Assembly (NCBI GenBank): GCA_045629045.1
Contig: JAZQQM010000019.1
Span: 1-64,000, forward strand
DNA length: 64,000 nt
Source of the DNA: JAILLW01 sp045629045
GTDB taxonomy: Bacteria > Bacillota > Clostridia > Lachnospirales > Lachnospiraceae
Reading direction: 5' to 3'
Positions 55,418-63,506 of the stretch are shown piece after piece (position 1 is the first letter of the stretch; each line of letters begins with the position of its first letter). The position numbers were made by a program, and so were the translations under genes. Under the pieces are notes generated by a model. It was not told where the DNA came from. It saw nothing but the letters and a program-made list of their open reading frames with translations, and made no database searches.

Positions 55418-56728
55418 TTGAACAGTAATCTATTAAAGACATTCAATTATATAAAACGTAACGGAGTGATTAAAACTTCTTATGCCGTTGTCGAAAGGAT
55501 TAAGGAGAACAAGTCATTTTCTTATACGTATTCACCGATATCTGAAGAAGAGCGACTTACTCAGATAGAAAAGTCACTCGATTATTCCGTATCTTTTAGT
55601 ATTCTGGTGCCGTCTTACGAGACGGCACCGACATATCTTAAAGCACTTATTGATTCGGTTCTTGCTCAAACATATAGTAAGTGGGAGCTGATTATTGCCG
55701 ATGCCAGCAGTACTGATGTGGTTTTATCCACGGTACAGAGTTATTCGGACAAAAGAATAGTCTATGTTAAACTGGATGAAAATAAAGGCATATCCGGTAA
55801 TTCCAACGAAGCACTTAAATATTGTTCAAAAGAATATATAGGATTGCTTGACCATGATGACTTGTTGTGTCCGGATGCGCTTTATGAAAATGCCAAAAAG
55901 ATAGAGGAATCAAAACAAAACGATATAACATTACAGATGTTATATTCAGACGAAGATAAAACAAATACCGAAAACACGCTATTTTTCGAGCCGAACATCA
56001 AACCTGGATTTAATTTAGACCTATTACTGTCCAATAATTATATTTGCCATTTTCTGGTTATAAGGGCGGACTTAATTAAGGAAATTGCTTTTAGATCCGA
56101 ATATGACGGAGCTCAGGATCATGATTTGATATTACGGACCGTGGCGAAATTAAGAACCGTATCCGGGAACTATGAGGAAAATATTGCTCATATAGCCAAG
56201 GTGCTGTACCACTGGCGATGCCATGATAAATCGACGGCTTCAAATCCCATGAGCAAAAAATATGCATATGATGCGGGAAAACGTTGTGTCGAGGATTTCC
56301 TTAAAAAAGCCAAGATAAGTGCAACTGTAAGTGAACTGCCCCATGTGGGATTTTTCAGAGTAGATTACGAGCCGGATATTTTTAGTCAGCGTAAGGAAGT
56401 GTGCGCAATAGTCGGCAGAATTATAAACAAGAAATCTAAAGTTATAAGCGGTGTGTTTGATGAGAACAGGAAAGTAATGTTTGAAGGACTGAGTAAACAT
56501 TCATCCGGCGGATATCTCCATAGAGCTTCCTGTCAGATGGAAGTTCCCTATGTTGATGTACGTGCCATGAAGGCTAATGAAAGAGCTATGAAAGTTTATG
56601 AGGAACTTACTAAACGATATGGCAATAAATTAAGCACAAGGGAGCTTGGCTTTAAATTCTGCGATGTTATGAAAGAACACGGATATAAATTCGTATATGA
56701 CCCGAAAATAGTGGTAAAGAGTAAGTAG
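55418..56728 (+). CDS. GT2 glycosyltransferase with a degenerate second domain
   Basis: A 436-residue protein. The first GT2 domain (about 55-310) is intact: FSILVPSYETAPTYL, then DHDD as metal site and YHWRCHDKSTASN. The remaining 120 residues resemble only the C-terminal half of the second GT2 domain in the 51613 protein; its nucleotide-binding half and metal motif are missing. The start is TTG at 55418, supported by GGGGGAAG 8 bases upstream; no ATG lies nearby. It directly precedes another GT2 gene with no gap. Confidence 0.82.
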   Translation: MNSNLLKTFNYIKRNGVIKTSYAVVERIKENKSFSYTYSPISEEERLTQIEKSLDYSVSFSILVPSYETAPTYLKALIDSVLAQTYSKWELIIADASSTDVVLSTVQSYSDKRIVYVKLDENKGISGNSNEALKYCSKEYIGLLDHDDLLCPDALYENAKKIEESKQNDITLQMLYSDEDKTNTENTLFFEPNIKPGFNLDLLLSNNYICHFLVIRADLIKEIAFRSEYDGAQDHDLILRTVAKLRTVSGNYEENIAHIAKVLYHWRCHDKSTASNPMSKKYAYDAGKRCVEDFLKKAKISATVSELPHVGFFRVDYEPDIFSQRKEVCAIVGRIINKKSKVISGVFDENRKVMFEGLSKHSSGGYLHRASCQMEVPYVDVRAMKANERAMKVYEELTKRYGNKLSTRELGFKFCDVMKEHGYKFVYDPKIVVKSK

Positions 56729-57709
56729 ATGGTTAAAACAACAATCGTTATCCCAAATTACAACGGAATAGAATTTATCGAAAATTGCTTAAAGAGCGTA
56801 CTTACATCAGATGTTGATGTGGCAATAACGGTGGTTGATAACGGTTCGACAGACGGCTCCAGGGAATTGGTTAAAGAAAAGTTTACCATGGTAAAGCTTA
56901 TCGAACTTGAGTCCAATACCGGCTTTTGCCGTGCCTGTAATGAAGGAATTAAGGCCTCCGATACGGAATATGTATACCTGCTCAACAATGATACAACAAT
57001 AAAGTCGGATACGGTTTCGAAACTTGAAGGTGCTTTGGATAAGGATGCAAAGGCTTTTTGCTGCCAGTCAAGAATGATGAAGATGTCAGATCCTTCATAC
57101 ATAGATTCGGCAGGAGACTATTATTGCGCCCTTGGATGGGCCTTTGCCGACGGTAAGGATGTAAAAGTCGTAAATTGCGATACATTTGAACACGGCATCC
57201 ATAAAGTAACATCCGGTTGTGGAGGCGCAACCCTTTACAGGCGCTCTGTCATAGACAAAATAGGTATGCTGGATGAGAATCATTTTGCATATCTTGAAGA
57301 TGTTGACTGGGGGCTCAGAGCCTATATTAACGGGTATCACAGTCTGGTTAATTATGATTCTGTTGTGCTTCATGCAGGAAGCGGGGCGTCAGGTTCCCGA
57401 TATAACGAATTCAAAATTAAACTTTCCAGCAGGAACAGTGTTTACATTATATATAAGAATATGCCGTTGCTGCTTATTATCTTTAACTTGCCAATTATTC
57501 TGATTGGGTATTTAATTAAACTAGTGTTCTTCATCATAAAAGGATATGGTGCAACGTATTTTAACGGGATTCTTAAAGGGCTTGATTTTTGCGCATCACC
57601 TTTGGCAAAAGAACATAAGATTAAGTTTAAAATAGGCAGATTGGGAAGATATATATCTTTTGAATTAATGCTGCTTGTAAATGTATTAAGACGGTTGGGT
57701 GAATTATGA
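56729..57709 (+). CDS. GT2 glycosyltransferase (rhamnosyltransferase-like)
   Basis: A 326-residue protein. The GT2 domain covers 1-245 with TTIVIPNYNGIEFIENC, VVDNGSTDGS, NTGFCRACNEGI and LLNNDTTI (metal site), and FAYLEDVDWGLRA as the acid segment, close to WbbL-type rhamnosyltransferases. A C-terminal hydrophobic stretch (about 250-275) suggests membrane contact. The start follows the previous stop at once; the end overlaps the priming transferase by four bases. Confidence 0.88.
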   Translation: MVKTTIVIPNYNGIEFIENCLKSVLTSDVDVAITVVDNGSTDGSRELVKEKFTMVKLIELESNTGFCRACNEGIKASDTEYVYLLNNDTTIKSDTVSKLEGALDKDAKAFCCQSRMMKMSDPSYIDSAGDYYCALGWAFADGKDVKVVNCDTFEHGIHKVTSGCGGATLYRRSVIDKIGMLDENHFAYLEDVDWGLRAYINGYHSLVNYDSVVLHAGSGASGSRYNEFKIKLSSRNSVYIIYKNMPLLLIIFNLPIILIGYLIKLVFFIIKGYGATYFNGILKGLDFCASPLAKEHKIKFKIGRLGRYISFELMLLVNVLRRLGEL

Positions 57710-59115
57710 TTAAAGACAACCAAAAGTATTTTAACAGACTGCATTTAGTGATAGATGCCATAGTGGTGGCTCTGTCTTATTTGCTTGCCTGGTATATTAT
57801 GTTCGGAACGGGGTTTGCGGATGCCAACCCTTCTGTAGGTGTCCTTGATTCGGCAACATATTTCAGTGTTTTATGGTTCCTCGTGCCTATGTACGTGGTA
57901 CTTTATTATATGTTCGGTACCTATGCGCCTAAACGTGCCACCAGGTTTAGAAGTGAATTTTTTGGTATTTTTAAAGCCAATACAGCGGGAATTATCCTTT
58001 TCGTAGTTATCCTGTATGTCCTCAAGTTATGGGACATTTCAAGATTTATGATCGGATTCTTCTATGTGATTAATATTATTCTGACCACGGTTGTCAGAGC
58101 TCTTATAAGACGTCTGCTTCAGCTCTTTAGACGAAAAGGTTACAACCAGAAGTATGTTTTGCTGGTGGGATATTCAAGAGCAGCGGAAGAATATATTACA
58201 AGAATTAATCAGAATCCGCAGTGGGGATATGTAATAAGGGGAATACTTGATGATACGATTCCGAGAGGCACGGTATATAAGGGCATCAAGGTCGTAGGAA
58301 ATATCGAAAATATAAAGTATATACTTCCGGAAAATAAACTTGATGAAATTGCAATTACTCTTGCACTTAAGGATTACGAAAAACTTGAATCGATAGTTGA
58401 TATATGTGAGAAGGCCGGCGTACATACGAAGTTTATACCGGATTATAATTCTCTCGTACCTTCGAATCCGTATACCGAAGATGTTATGGGGCTTCCGGTT
58501 ATTAATATAAGATATGTGCCTCTTAATAATATGCTTAATTTGTTCTTTAAAAGGACAATGGATATTATCGGGGCGAGCCTTGCTATTATAATCGGGTCTC
58601 CGGTTTTGCTTATATGTGCATTGTGCGTTAAATTTTCGTCTGAAGGACCTATTTTATACAAGCAGGAGAGAGTGGGACTTAATAATAAGCCTTTTATGAT
58701 GTATAAGTTTCGCTCTATGGTAGTTCAGAAGGTTACGGATGAGGAAAAAGGATGGACCACCAAAGACGATATGCGAGTTACTAAGGTGGGCAAGGTACTG
58801 CGTAAGTTCTCTTTGGATGAGTTACCTCAATTGTTTAACGTATTGATAGGTGAAATGTCTCTTGTGGGACCAAGACCTGAAAGACCGCAGTTCGTTGATA
58901 AATTTAAGGAAGAAATTCCAAGATATATGATTAAGCATCAGGTTCGTCCGGGTATGACAGGATGGGCGCAGGTAAACGGACTTAGAGGAGATACGTCTAT
59001 ACGTAAGCGTGTTGAGTACGATTTGTTCTATATCGAAAACTGGAGCGTTGCTCTTGATTTTAAGATTATGTTTATGACATTGTTCACCGGTATTTTTAAC
59101 AAAAATGCTTATTAA
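57706..59115 (+). CDS. Polyprenyl-phosphate sugar-1-phosphate transferase (WbaP/WcaJ type)
   Basis: A 469-residue protein that loads the first sugar onto undecaprenyl phosphate. Residues 1-130 hold four helices, about 145-260 a nucleotide-binding-like domain (VLLVGYSRAAEEYI), and about 275-469 the catalytic sugar-transferase domain: KRTMDIIGA, then YKFRSM, SLDELPQLFNVL, SLVGPRPE and RPGMTGWAQV. The sugar cannot be told from sequence; glucose or galactose is usual. It ends the main GT block. Confidence 0.93.
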   Translation: MIKDNQKYFNRLHLVIDAIVVALSYLLAWYIMFGTGFADANPSVGVLDSATYFSVLWFLVPMYVVLYYMFGTYAPKRATRFRSEFFGIFKANTAGIILFVVILYVLKLWDISRFMIGFFYVINIILTTVVRALIRRLLQLFRRKGYNQKYVLLVGYSRAAEEYITRINQNPQWGYVIRGILDDTIPRGTVYKGIKVVGNIENIKYILPENKLDEIAITLALKDYEKLESIVDICEKAGVHTKFIPDYNSLVPSNPYTEDVMGLPVINIRYVPLNNMLNLFFKRTMDIIGASLAIIIGSPVLLICALCVKFSSEGPILYKQERVGLNNKPFMMYKFRSMVVQKVTDEEKGWTTKDDMRVTKVGKVLRKFSLDELPQLFNVLIGEMSLVGPRPERPQFVDKFKEEIPRYMIKHQVRPGMTGWAQVNGLRGDTSIRKRVEYDLFYIENWSVALDFKIMFMTLFTGIFNKNAY

Positions 59116-59174
59116 TTGATCAAAAATATATTAAGCAGTCTGTCTTGACTTAATTATTGATATGTGCGAAAATG

Positions 59175-59222
59175 CTACATTATGGGTTTTTATGTGAATG
59201 TATCCCATAATGTAGTTTTTTT
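59175..59222 (+). terminator. Terminator or attenuator ahead of the LCP gene
   Basis: CTACATTATGGG (59175-59186) pairs perfectly with CCCATAATGTAG (59204-59215), followed by TTTTTTT. It can end the glycan operon. A TTGACT box at 59145-59150 upstream would, if it is a promoter, make this hairpin an attenuator in the leader of the LCP gene. Confidence 0.8.
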
Positions 59223-59244
59223 AATTTAAAGGAGATAATCTATT

Positions 59245-60576
59245 ATGTCGGATGATAGAAGAAACTCGCGTCCACAGGGTCCTGGTCGTGATATGGGTGC
59301 GCGTCGCGCTCCTTCGGGAAGACCTCAGGGGCAACCGGGAAGACCTCAGGGGCAACCGAGAAGAGAAGGCGGTCAAAGACCGGCACAAAGAAGAGAATAT
59401 TCCGATCGCCCTATGAGAAGCGATAGAGTAGTAGATAGCAGAAGAACGGCTTCTAACGGAAGAAAACCTCAAAAACAGAAGTCTAAAACCGGTAAGATTG
59501 TACTTATCATATTTGAGATTCTTCTACTGGTTGCATTGGGATTTGCACTATATTTTATATTGAATACCACAAAATCGGGAAAGATTGAATTGCCTGAAGA
59601 GGATATCATCATTAATGAAGAGGTTAAGGCTAAACTTCAATCCCAGGCTTCCGCATCCGGTAAGAGCGACAATGATGCAGCAAGTATGACAGGATACAGA
59701 AATATTGCATTGTTCGGTGTTGACTCGAGAGAAGGAGCTTTAACCAAAAATACCAGATCCGATACAATTATGGTTGCTTCAATCAATCTTGAGACAGGTG
59801 ATTGTAAGCTCGTTTCCGTATTCAGAGATACATATCTTAACTTAAGTAACGATTCATATAATAAGTGTAATGCTGCTTATGCAAAGGGCGGTCCTATGCA
59901 GGCAATCAATATGCTTAACATGAACCTTGACCTTGATATTACCGATTTTGTTACTATAGGTTTTGAAGGTCTTATTGATGTTATCGATGCGGTAGGCGGT
60001 GTAGAGGTTAACGTTACGGAAGCCGAAATCAAGCATCTTAACAACTATCAGATAAGTATGGTTGGTAAGTCTTCCGACGGAATTAACTTTACGGCAAATG
60101 AAGGTACCGACTATATTCCTGTTAAGAGTGCGGGAATGCAGACCCTTAACGGACTTCAGGCAACAGCTTATTGCCGTATCAGATATGTAGGTGATGATTT
60201 CCAGAGAGCCGAAAGGCAAAGAACTGTTATAAAGGCTATTATGGATAAAGCAAAGGCTAATCCGACAAAACTTGCGGGAATTGCCGAGGACGTATTTAGT
60301 GAAGTATATACATCACTTGATTTATCGGAGATTCTTACTATTTTGAGTGATATTACAAAGTACCAGATAGTTGATGAAATGGGATTCCCGGATGCAGATA
60401 TGCGTGGCGGCGGAACAATCGGAAATAAGGGTTCCTGCATCGTGCCTTTGACACTTGAGAATAACGTAATACTTCTTCACGAATTTATGTTTGGAGAGAA
60501 GAATTACGAGCCTTCTTCAACAGTAAAGACATGCTCACAGCAGATTATTAACGAAACGGGACAGTATTTGAAATAG
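59245..60576 (+). CDS. LytR-CpsA-Psr (LCP) family protein
   Basis: A 443-residue protein. The cytoplasmic N-terminus (1-80) is rich in Arg, Pro, Gln and Gly with a duplicated RPQGQPG unit. One helix lies at about 88-108. The LCP domain (about 150-400) has NIALFGVDSREG, TRSDTIMVASIN, KLVSVFRDTYLN, VGGVEVNV and YCRIRYVGDDFQRAERQR. LCP enzymes move undecaprenyl-linked glycans to peptidoglycan, which matches its place after the priming transferase. AAAGGAG precedes the start. Confidence 0.93.
   Translation: MSDDRRNSRPQGPGRDMGARRAPSGRPQGQPGRPQGQPRREGGQRPAQRREYSDRPMRSDRVVDSRRTASNGRKPQKQKSKTGKIVLIIFEILLLVALGFALYFILNTTKSGKIELPEEDIIINEEVKAKLQSQASASGKSDNDAASMTGYRNIALFGVDSREGALTKNTRSDTIMVASINLETGDCKLVSVFRDTYLNLSNDSYNKCNAAYAKGGPMQAINMLNMNLDLDITDFVTIGFEGLIDVIDAVGGVEVNVTEAEIKHLNNYQISMVGKSSDGINFTANEGTDYIPVKSAGMQTLNGLQATAYCRIRYVGDDFQRAERQRTVIKAIMDKAKANPTKLAGIAEDVFSEVYTSLDLSEILTILSDITKYQIVDEMGFPDADMRGGGTIGNKGSCIVPLTLENNVILLHEFMFGEKNYEPSSTVKTCSQQIINETGQYLK
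59316..59357. repeat. 21-bp direct repeat, two copies
   Basis: GGGAAGACCTCAGGGGCAAC recurs with period 21 (59316 and 59337) inside the LCP gene and codes for two GRPQGQP units. It is probably a slippage duplication in the disordered cytoplasmic tail. Confidence 0.85.
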
Positions 60577-60589
60577 TTATTAAATAATT

Positions 60590-60615
60590 AAAGGGCCTTG
60601 CATAAAGGCCCTTTT
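60590..60615 (+). terminator. Terminator after the LCP gene
   Basis: AAAGGGCCTT (60590-60599) pairs perfectly with AAGGCCCTTT (60605-60614) around a 5-base loop and is followed by one more T. The -35 box of the next promoter lies in its loop region. Confidence 0.82.
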
Positions 60616-60625
60616 AGTTTATAAT
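60598..60625 (+). promoter_or_regulatory. Promoter of the GT2 gene at 60631
   Basis: TTGCAT (60598-60603) and TATAAT (60620-60625) are 16 bases apart. The predicted start near 60632 coincides with the ATGATG at 60631-60636, so the transcript would be leaderless. Confidence 0.6.
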
Positions 60626-60630
60626 TTTTA

Positions 60631-61560
60631 ATGATGAAAGTAGACGTAATTATTCCAACATATAAGCCAACTGAACATCTTATGTCTTTGCTCTTCTATA
60701 TGTCGAAACAGACAGTTAAGCCTAATAAGGTCATAGTTGTTAATACGGAAAAAGAGTATTGGGACAAGTTTTTTGAACCCTATGACATAATGGCTAAATA
60801 CCCTTTCGTAGAACTTCATCATATTACGAAGGCGGAATTCGACCACGGAAAGACACGAAATACAGGTGTCTCTTATTCTGATGCGGAATATTTCCTTATG
60901 ATGACGGATGATGCCGTTCCGGATGATGAGCACCTTATAGAGAATCTTCTTAAAAGTTTTGATAATCCCCAAGTGGGAATTGCATACGCCAGGCAATTGC
61001 CCCATAAAGGCTGCCATGTAATCGAAAAATACACACGAATTTTTAATTATCCGCCCCAAAGCATGATTAAAGGTAAAAAAGATATAGAAACCATGGGAAT
61101 AAAGGCGTTTTTTGCCTCGAATGTATGCTCCCTGTACAAACGTGAGGTTTTTGATAAGCTGGAGGGATTCATAGACAGAACTATCTTTAACGAAGATATG
61201 ATATATGCACGAAAGATGATTGATGCAGGATATCTTATTGCTTATGAAGCAGATGCAAGAGTTAAGCATTCCCATAACTATTCGGGCATAATGCAGCTTA
61301 AAAGAAACTTTGATCTTGGGGTATCCCATGGGGATCATCCCGAGGTATTCGGTGACGTTAAATCTGAGGGCGAAGGTGTTAAACTTGTTAAGAATACAGC
61401 CAAATTCTTATGCAAAAAGTTTATGCCCTGGCTCGTAATTAAACTTGTTTACCAAAGCGGGTGCAAGTTTATTGGGTATCGTTTGGGCAAAGCATATAAG
61501 AAGCTTCCGATGAGAATTGTATATCTTTGTACAATGAATCGTGATTATTTTACAAAATAA
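60631..61560 (+). CDS. GT2 glycosyltransferase (rhamnosyltransferase-like)
   Basis: A 309-residue protein. The GT2 core has VDVIIPTYKPTEHL, FDHGKTRNTGVSYSD and MMTDDAVPDD (metal site), the pattern of RfbF-type rhamnosyltransferases, and NEDMIYARKM near 185 as the catalytic acid segment. Unlike the other GT2 genes it stands alone with its own promoter and terminator upstream. ATG at 60631 or 60634 is possible; no ribosome site is present. Confidence 0.85.
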   Translation: MMKVDVIIPTYKPTEHLMSLLFYMSKQTVKPNKVIVVNTEKEYWDKFFEPYDIMAKYPFVELHHITKAEFDHGKTRNTGVSYSDAEYFLMMTDDAVPDDEHLIENLLKSFDNPQVGIAYARQLPHKGCHVIEKYTRIFNYPPQSMIKGKKDIETMGIKAFFASNVCSLYKREVFDKLEGFIDRTIFNEDMIYARKMIDAGYLIAYEADARVKHSHNYSGIMQLKRNFDLGVSHGDHPEVFGDVKSEGEGVKLVKNTAKFLCKKFMPWLVIKLVYQSGCKFIGYRLGKAYKKLPMRIVYLCTMNRDYFTK

Positions 61561-61654
61561 ACACTTAGTTTTCACAATTTGAACACAAATCGGGAATATA
61601 CTTCATGGTAGTTGATGAGGGAGAAATTTTGTGAACTAAGGAGGATTGATTATT

Positions 61655-63043
61655 ATGGAATCAAATAACAACAAAAAGGGCTCCTTTAAAAAAGTTTTGG
61701 TAGGTGCCTTGGTAGGACTGGTATTCGGATTATTTGCTGCTTTGGGATTTATCGGAGTGAATATTGTAAATAATTTAATAGGTGGACAGGAAATATCGTT
61801 ATTTGCAAGGGATGGCTCTGATAACGAAGTAAAAGAAGCAAAATCGGCAGATACAAAAGAGGAGACAGACGATAACTCCGAGAATCCGGACGAATCGGAT
61901 GATGAAAAAGAAAAGACGGATGCAATAGATAAAGCAACCGAAAAAATTGATGAAGTAGAAGACGAAATATATGAAAAAATAGCAAAGGTTGCCCCACCTG
62001 AGCTTCAGGAACAGGGTGTCTATGTTACGGATGTAACAGAAGTTGTAAAGGCTGTTATGCCTGCAGTTGTTTCGGTAAACAACAAATATACGGAGCGATA
62101 TTCGTATTTCGGACAGGTGTACTCTCAGGATAATGAATCTGCAGGCTCGGGAATTATCGTAGGTCAAAGCGAAACGGAGCTTTTGATAGCCACCAATAAT
62201 CATGTTGTTGAAGATGCTGAGGAACTGATGGTTACATTTTCGGATACGGATACTGCAACGGCTCAGATTAAGGGTACGGATCCCGAAAGAGATTTGGCGG
62301 TAATTGCAGTTTCACTCAGTGATATTAAATCAAGTACCATGCAGGATATTGCAATTGCATCTCTTGGTGACTCGGATGCATTACTGGTAGGCGAACCTGT
62401 AGTTGCGATAGGCAATGCTTTGGGATATGGACAATCCGTCACAACGGGTGTTGTAAGTGCCCTTAACAGAACTAAAGAGGTAACGGCATACTATACGGGA
62501 ACTCCGGATGACGGAACCGAAAAATATGAATTCATCCAGACCGATGCAGCTATAAATCCGGGTAATTCCGGCGGAGCGCTTCTTAATATGAAGGGCGAAG
62601 TGATTGGAATCAATTCAAGCAAAATAGGCGGAAATACAATAGAAGGTATGGGATATGCGATTCCTATTTCGGACGCAAAACCTATTATCCGCGATTTGAT
62701 GAATAAGAGCACTAAGATAAAAGTGGATGAGAATGAAAAAGGGTATCTCGGAATCACCGGTGTTACGGTGGAAAAGGAATATGCTCAGATATACGGAATG
62801 CCTGTAGGTGTTTATGTTTCTTCCGTAACGGAGGGTAGCGGAGCCGATAAGGCAGGACTTATTAAAGGCGATATTATTACCGAAATTGACGGCCAGGAAG
62901 TGGAAACAATGGAGGCTCTTAAGAAGGAACTGGAGTATTACAGTGCCGGTACCAGGGTTGAACTTACAATAATGCAGGGCTCACCTGTGGGATATCAGTC
63001 TAAGGTTGTAGAAGTTACACTTGGTAAGTCTTCAGATTCGTAA
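61655..63043 (+). CDS. HtrA/DegP-type serine protease with PDZ domain
   Basis: A 462-residue membrane-anchored protease. One helix lies at about 13-38, followed by an acidic linker (50-110). The trypsin-like domain carries His183 (NNHVVE), Asp213 (RDLAV) and Ser305 (GNSGGA). A single PDZ domain covers about 365-455 (GVYVSSVTEGSGADKAGL). It degrades misfolded proteins outside the membrane. The ATG at 61655 has AAGGAGG 10 bases upstream; a TTG at 61646 would be too close to it. Confidence 0.94.
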   Translation: MESNNNKKGSFKKVLVGALVGLVFGLFAALGFIGVNIVNNLIGGQEISLFARDGSDNEVKEAKSADTKEETDDNSENPDESDDEKEKTDAIDKATEKIDEVEDEIYEKIAKVAPPELQEQGVYVTDVTEVVKAVMPAVVSVNNKYTERYSYFGQVYSQDNESAGSGIIVGQSETELLIATNNHVVEDAEELMVTFSDTDTATAQIKGTDPERDLAVIAVSLSDIKSSTMQDIAIASLGDSDALLVGEPVVAIGNALGYGQSVTTGVVSALNRTKEVTAYYTGTPDDGTEKYEFIQTDAAINPGNSGGALLNMKGEVIGINSSKIGGNTIEGMGYAIPISDAKPIIRDLMNKSTKIKVDENEKGYLGITGVTVEKEYAQIYGMPVGVYVSSVTEGSGADKAGLIKGDIITEIDGQEVETMEALKKELEYYSAGTRVELTIMQGSPVGYQSKVVEVTLGKSSDS

Positions 63044-63069
63044 AAATATATTTTTTAACATAAATAATG

Positions 63070-63110
63070 TCCCGAAGAGTTTAAAAAGTTAAATTCTTCG
63101 GGATTTTTTT
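63070..63110 (+). terminator. Strong intrinsic terminator after the HtrA gene
   Basis: TCCCGAAGA (63070-63078) pairs with TCTTCGGGA (63095-63103), followed by TTTTTTT. It separates the protease from the flagellar operon. Confidence 0.92.
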
Positions 63111-63121
63111 GAATTTAGGGG

Positions 63122-63148
63122 TTAAGAATAGTAAAATAAAGTCGATAA
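63122..63148 (+). promoter_or_regulatory. Possible sigma-28 (SigD) promoter of flgM
   Basis: TTAA (63122-63125) and GTCGATAA (63141-63148) are separated by 15 bases, close to the TAAA-N15-GCCGATAT consensus of SigD. FlgM is a SigD-controlled gene in other Firmicutes. The leader of about 75 bases contains two hairpins. Confidence 0.45.
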
Positions 63149-63194
63149 ATATTACAAGAAACACAACAGTAGGGAACAGTATGTTCCACAATTG

Positions 63195-63216
63195 CCTACG
63201 GACGGAGTCCGTAAGG
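63195..63216 (+). promoter_or_regulatory. Leader hairpin next to the flgM ribosome site
   Basis: CCTACGGAC (63195-63203) pairs with GTCCGTAAGG (63207-63216) with one bulge. It ends one base before AAGGAGA (63217-63223), so it could affect access of ribosomes to flgM. A second small stem, GGAAC/GTTCC, lies at 63174-63188. Confidence 0.5.
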
Positions 63217-63228
63217 AAGGAGAAAGAT

Positions 63229-63501
63229 ATGCGTATAGAGGCTTATACACAGGTTCAACAGCTCTACAACACGCAGAAGGCATCTAAGCCACAGGAGACA
63301 AAGAAGGCCAGCTTCGCTGATCAGCTTGAAATTTCCAGCAAGGGCAAAGATATCCAGACTGCAAAGGCAGCTGTAGTTAATGCTCCTGACATCAGGGAAG
63401 ATGTTGTAGCACCTATCAAAGAAAAGGTTATGAATAATACCTATTCGGTTGATACAGAAAGTTTCGCCGAGAAATTATTTAATAATTACGAAAGCAGGTA
63501 A
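63229..63501 (+). CDS. flgM: Anti-sigma-28 factor FlgM
   Basis: A 90-residue protein. The C-terminal half (DIREDVVAPIKEKVMNN, then YSVDTESFAEKLFNNY) matches the FlgM region that binds sigma-28; the N-terminal half is Lys/Gln-rich and probably unfolded. It holds the flagellar sigma factor inactive until the hook is complete and FlgM is exported. The ATG at 63229 follows AAGGAGAAAG; the open frame upstream to 63109 is not conserved in type. flgN follows after five bases. Confidence 0.88.
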   Translation: MRIEAYTQVQQLYNTQKASKPQETKKASFADQLEISSKGKDIQTAKAAVVNAPDIREDVVAPIKEKVMNNTYSVDTESFAEKLFNNYESR

Positions 63502-63506
63502 CTTGA

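Noticed and set aside
60628..61338. A 236-codon frame opposite the GT2 gene at 60631
   Set aside because: It is antisense to a conserved GT2 domain, has no ribosome site and no recognisable family.
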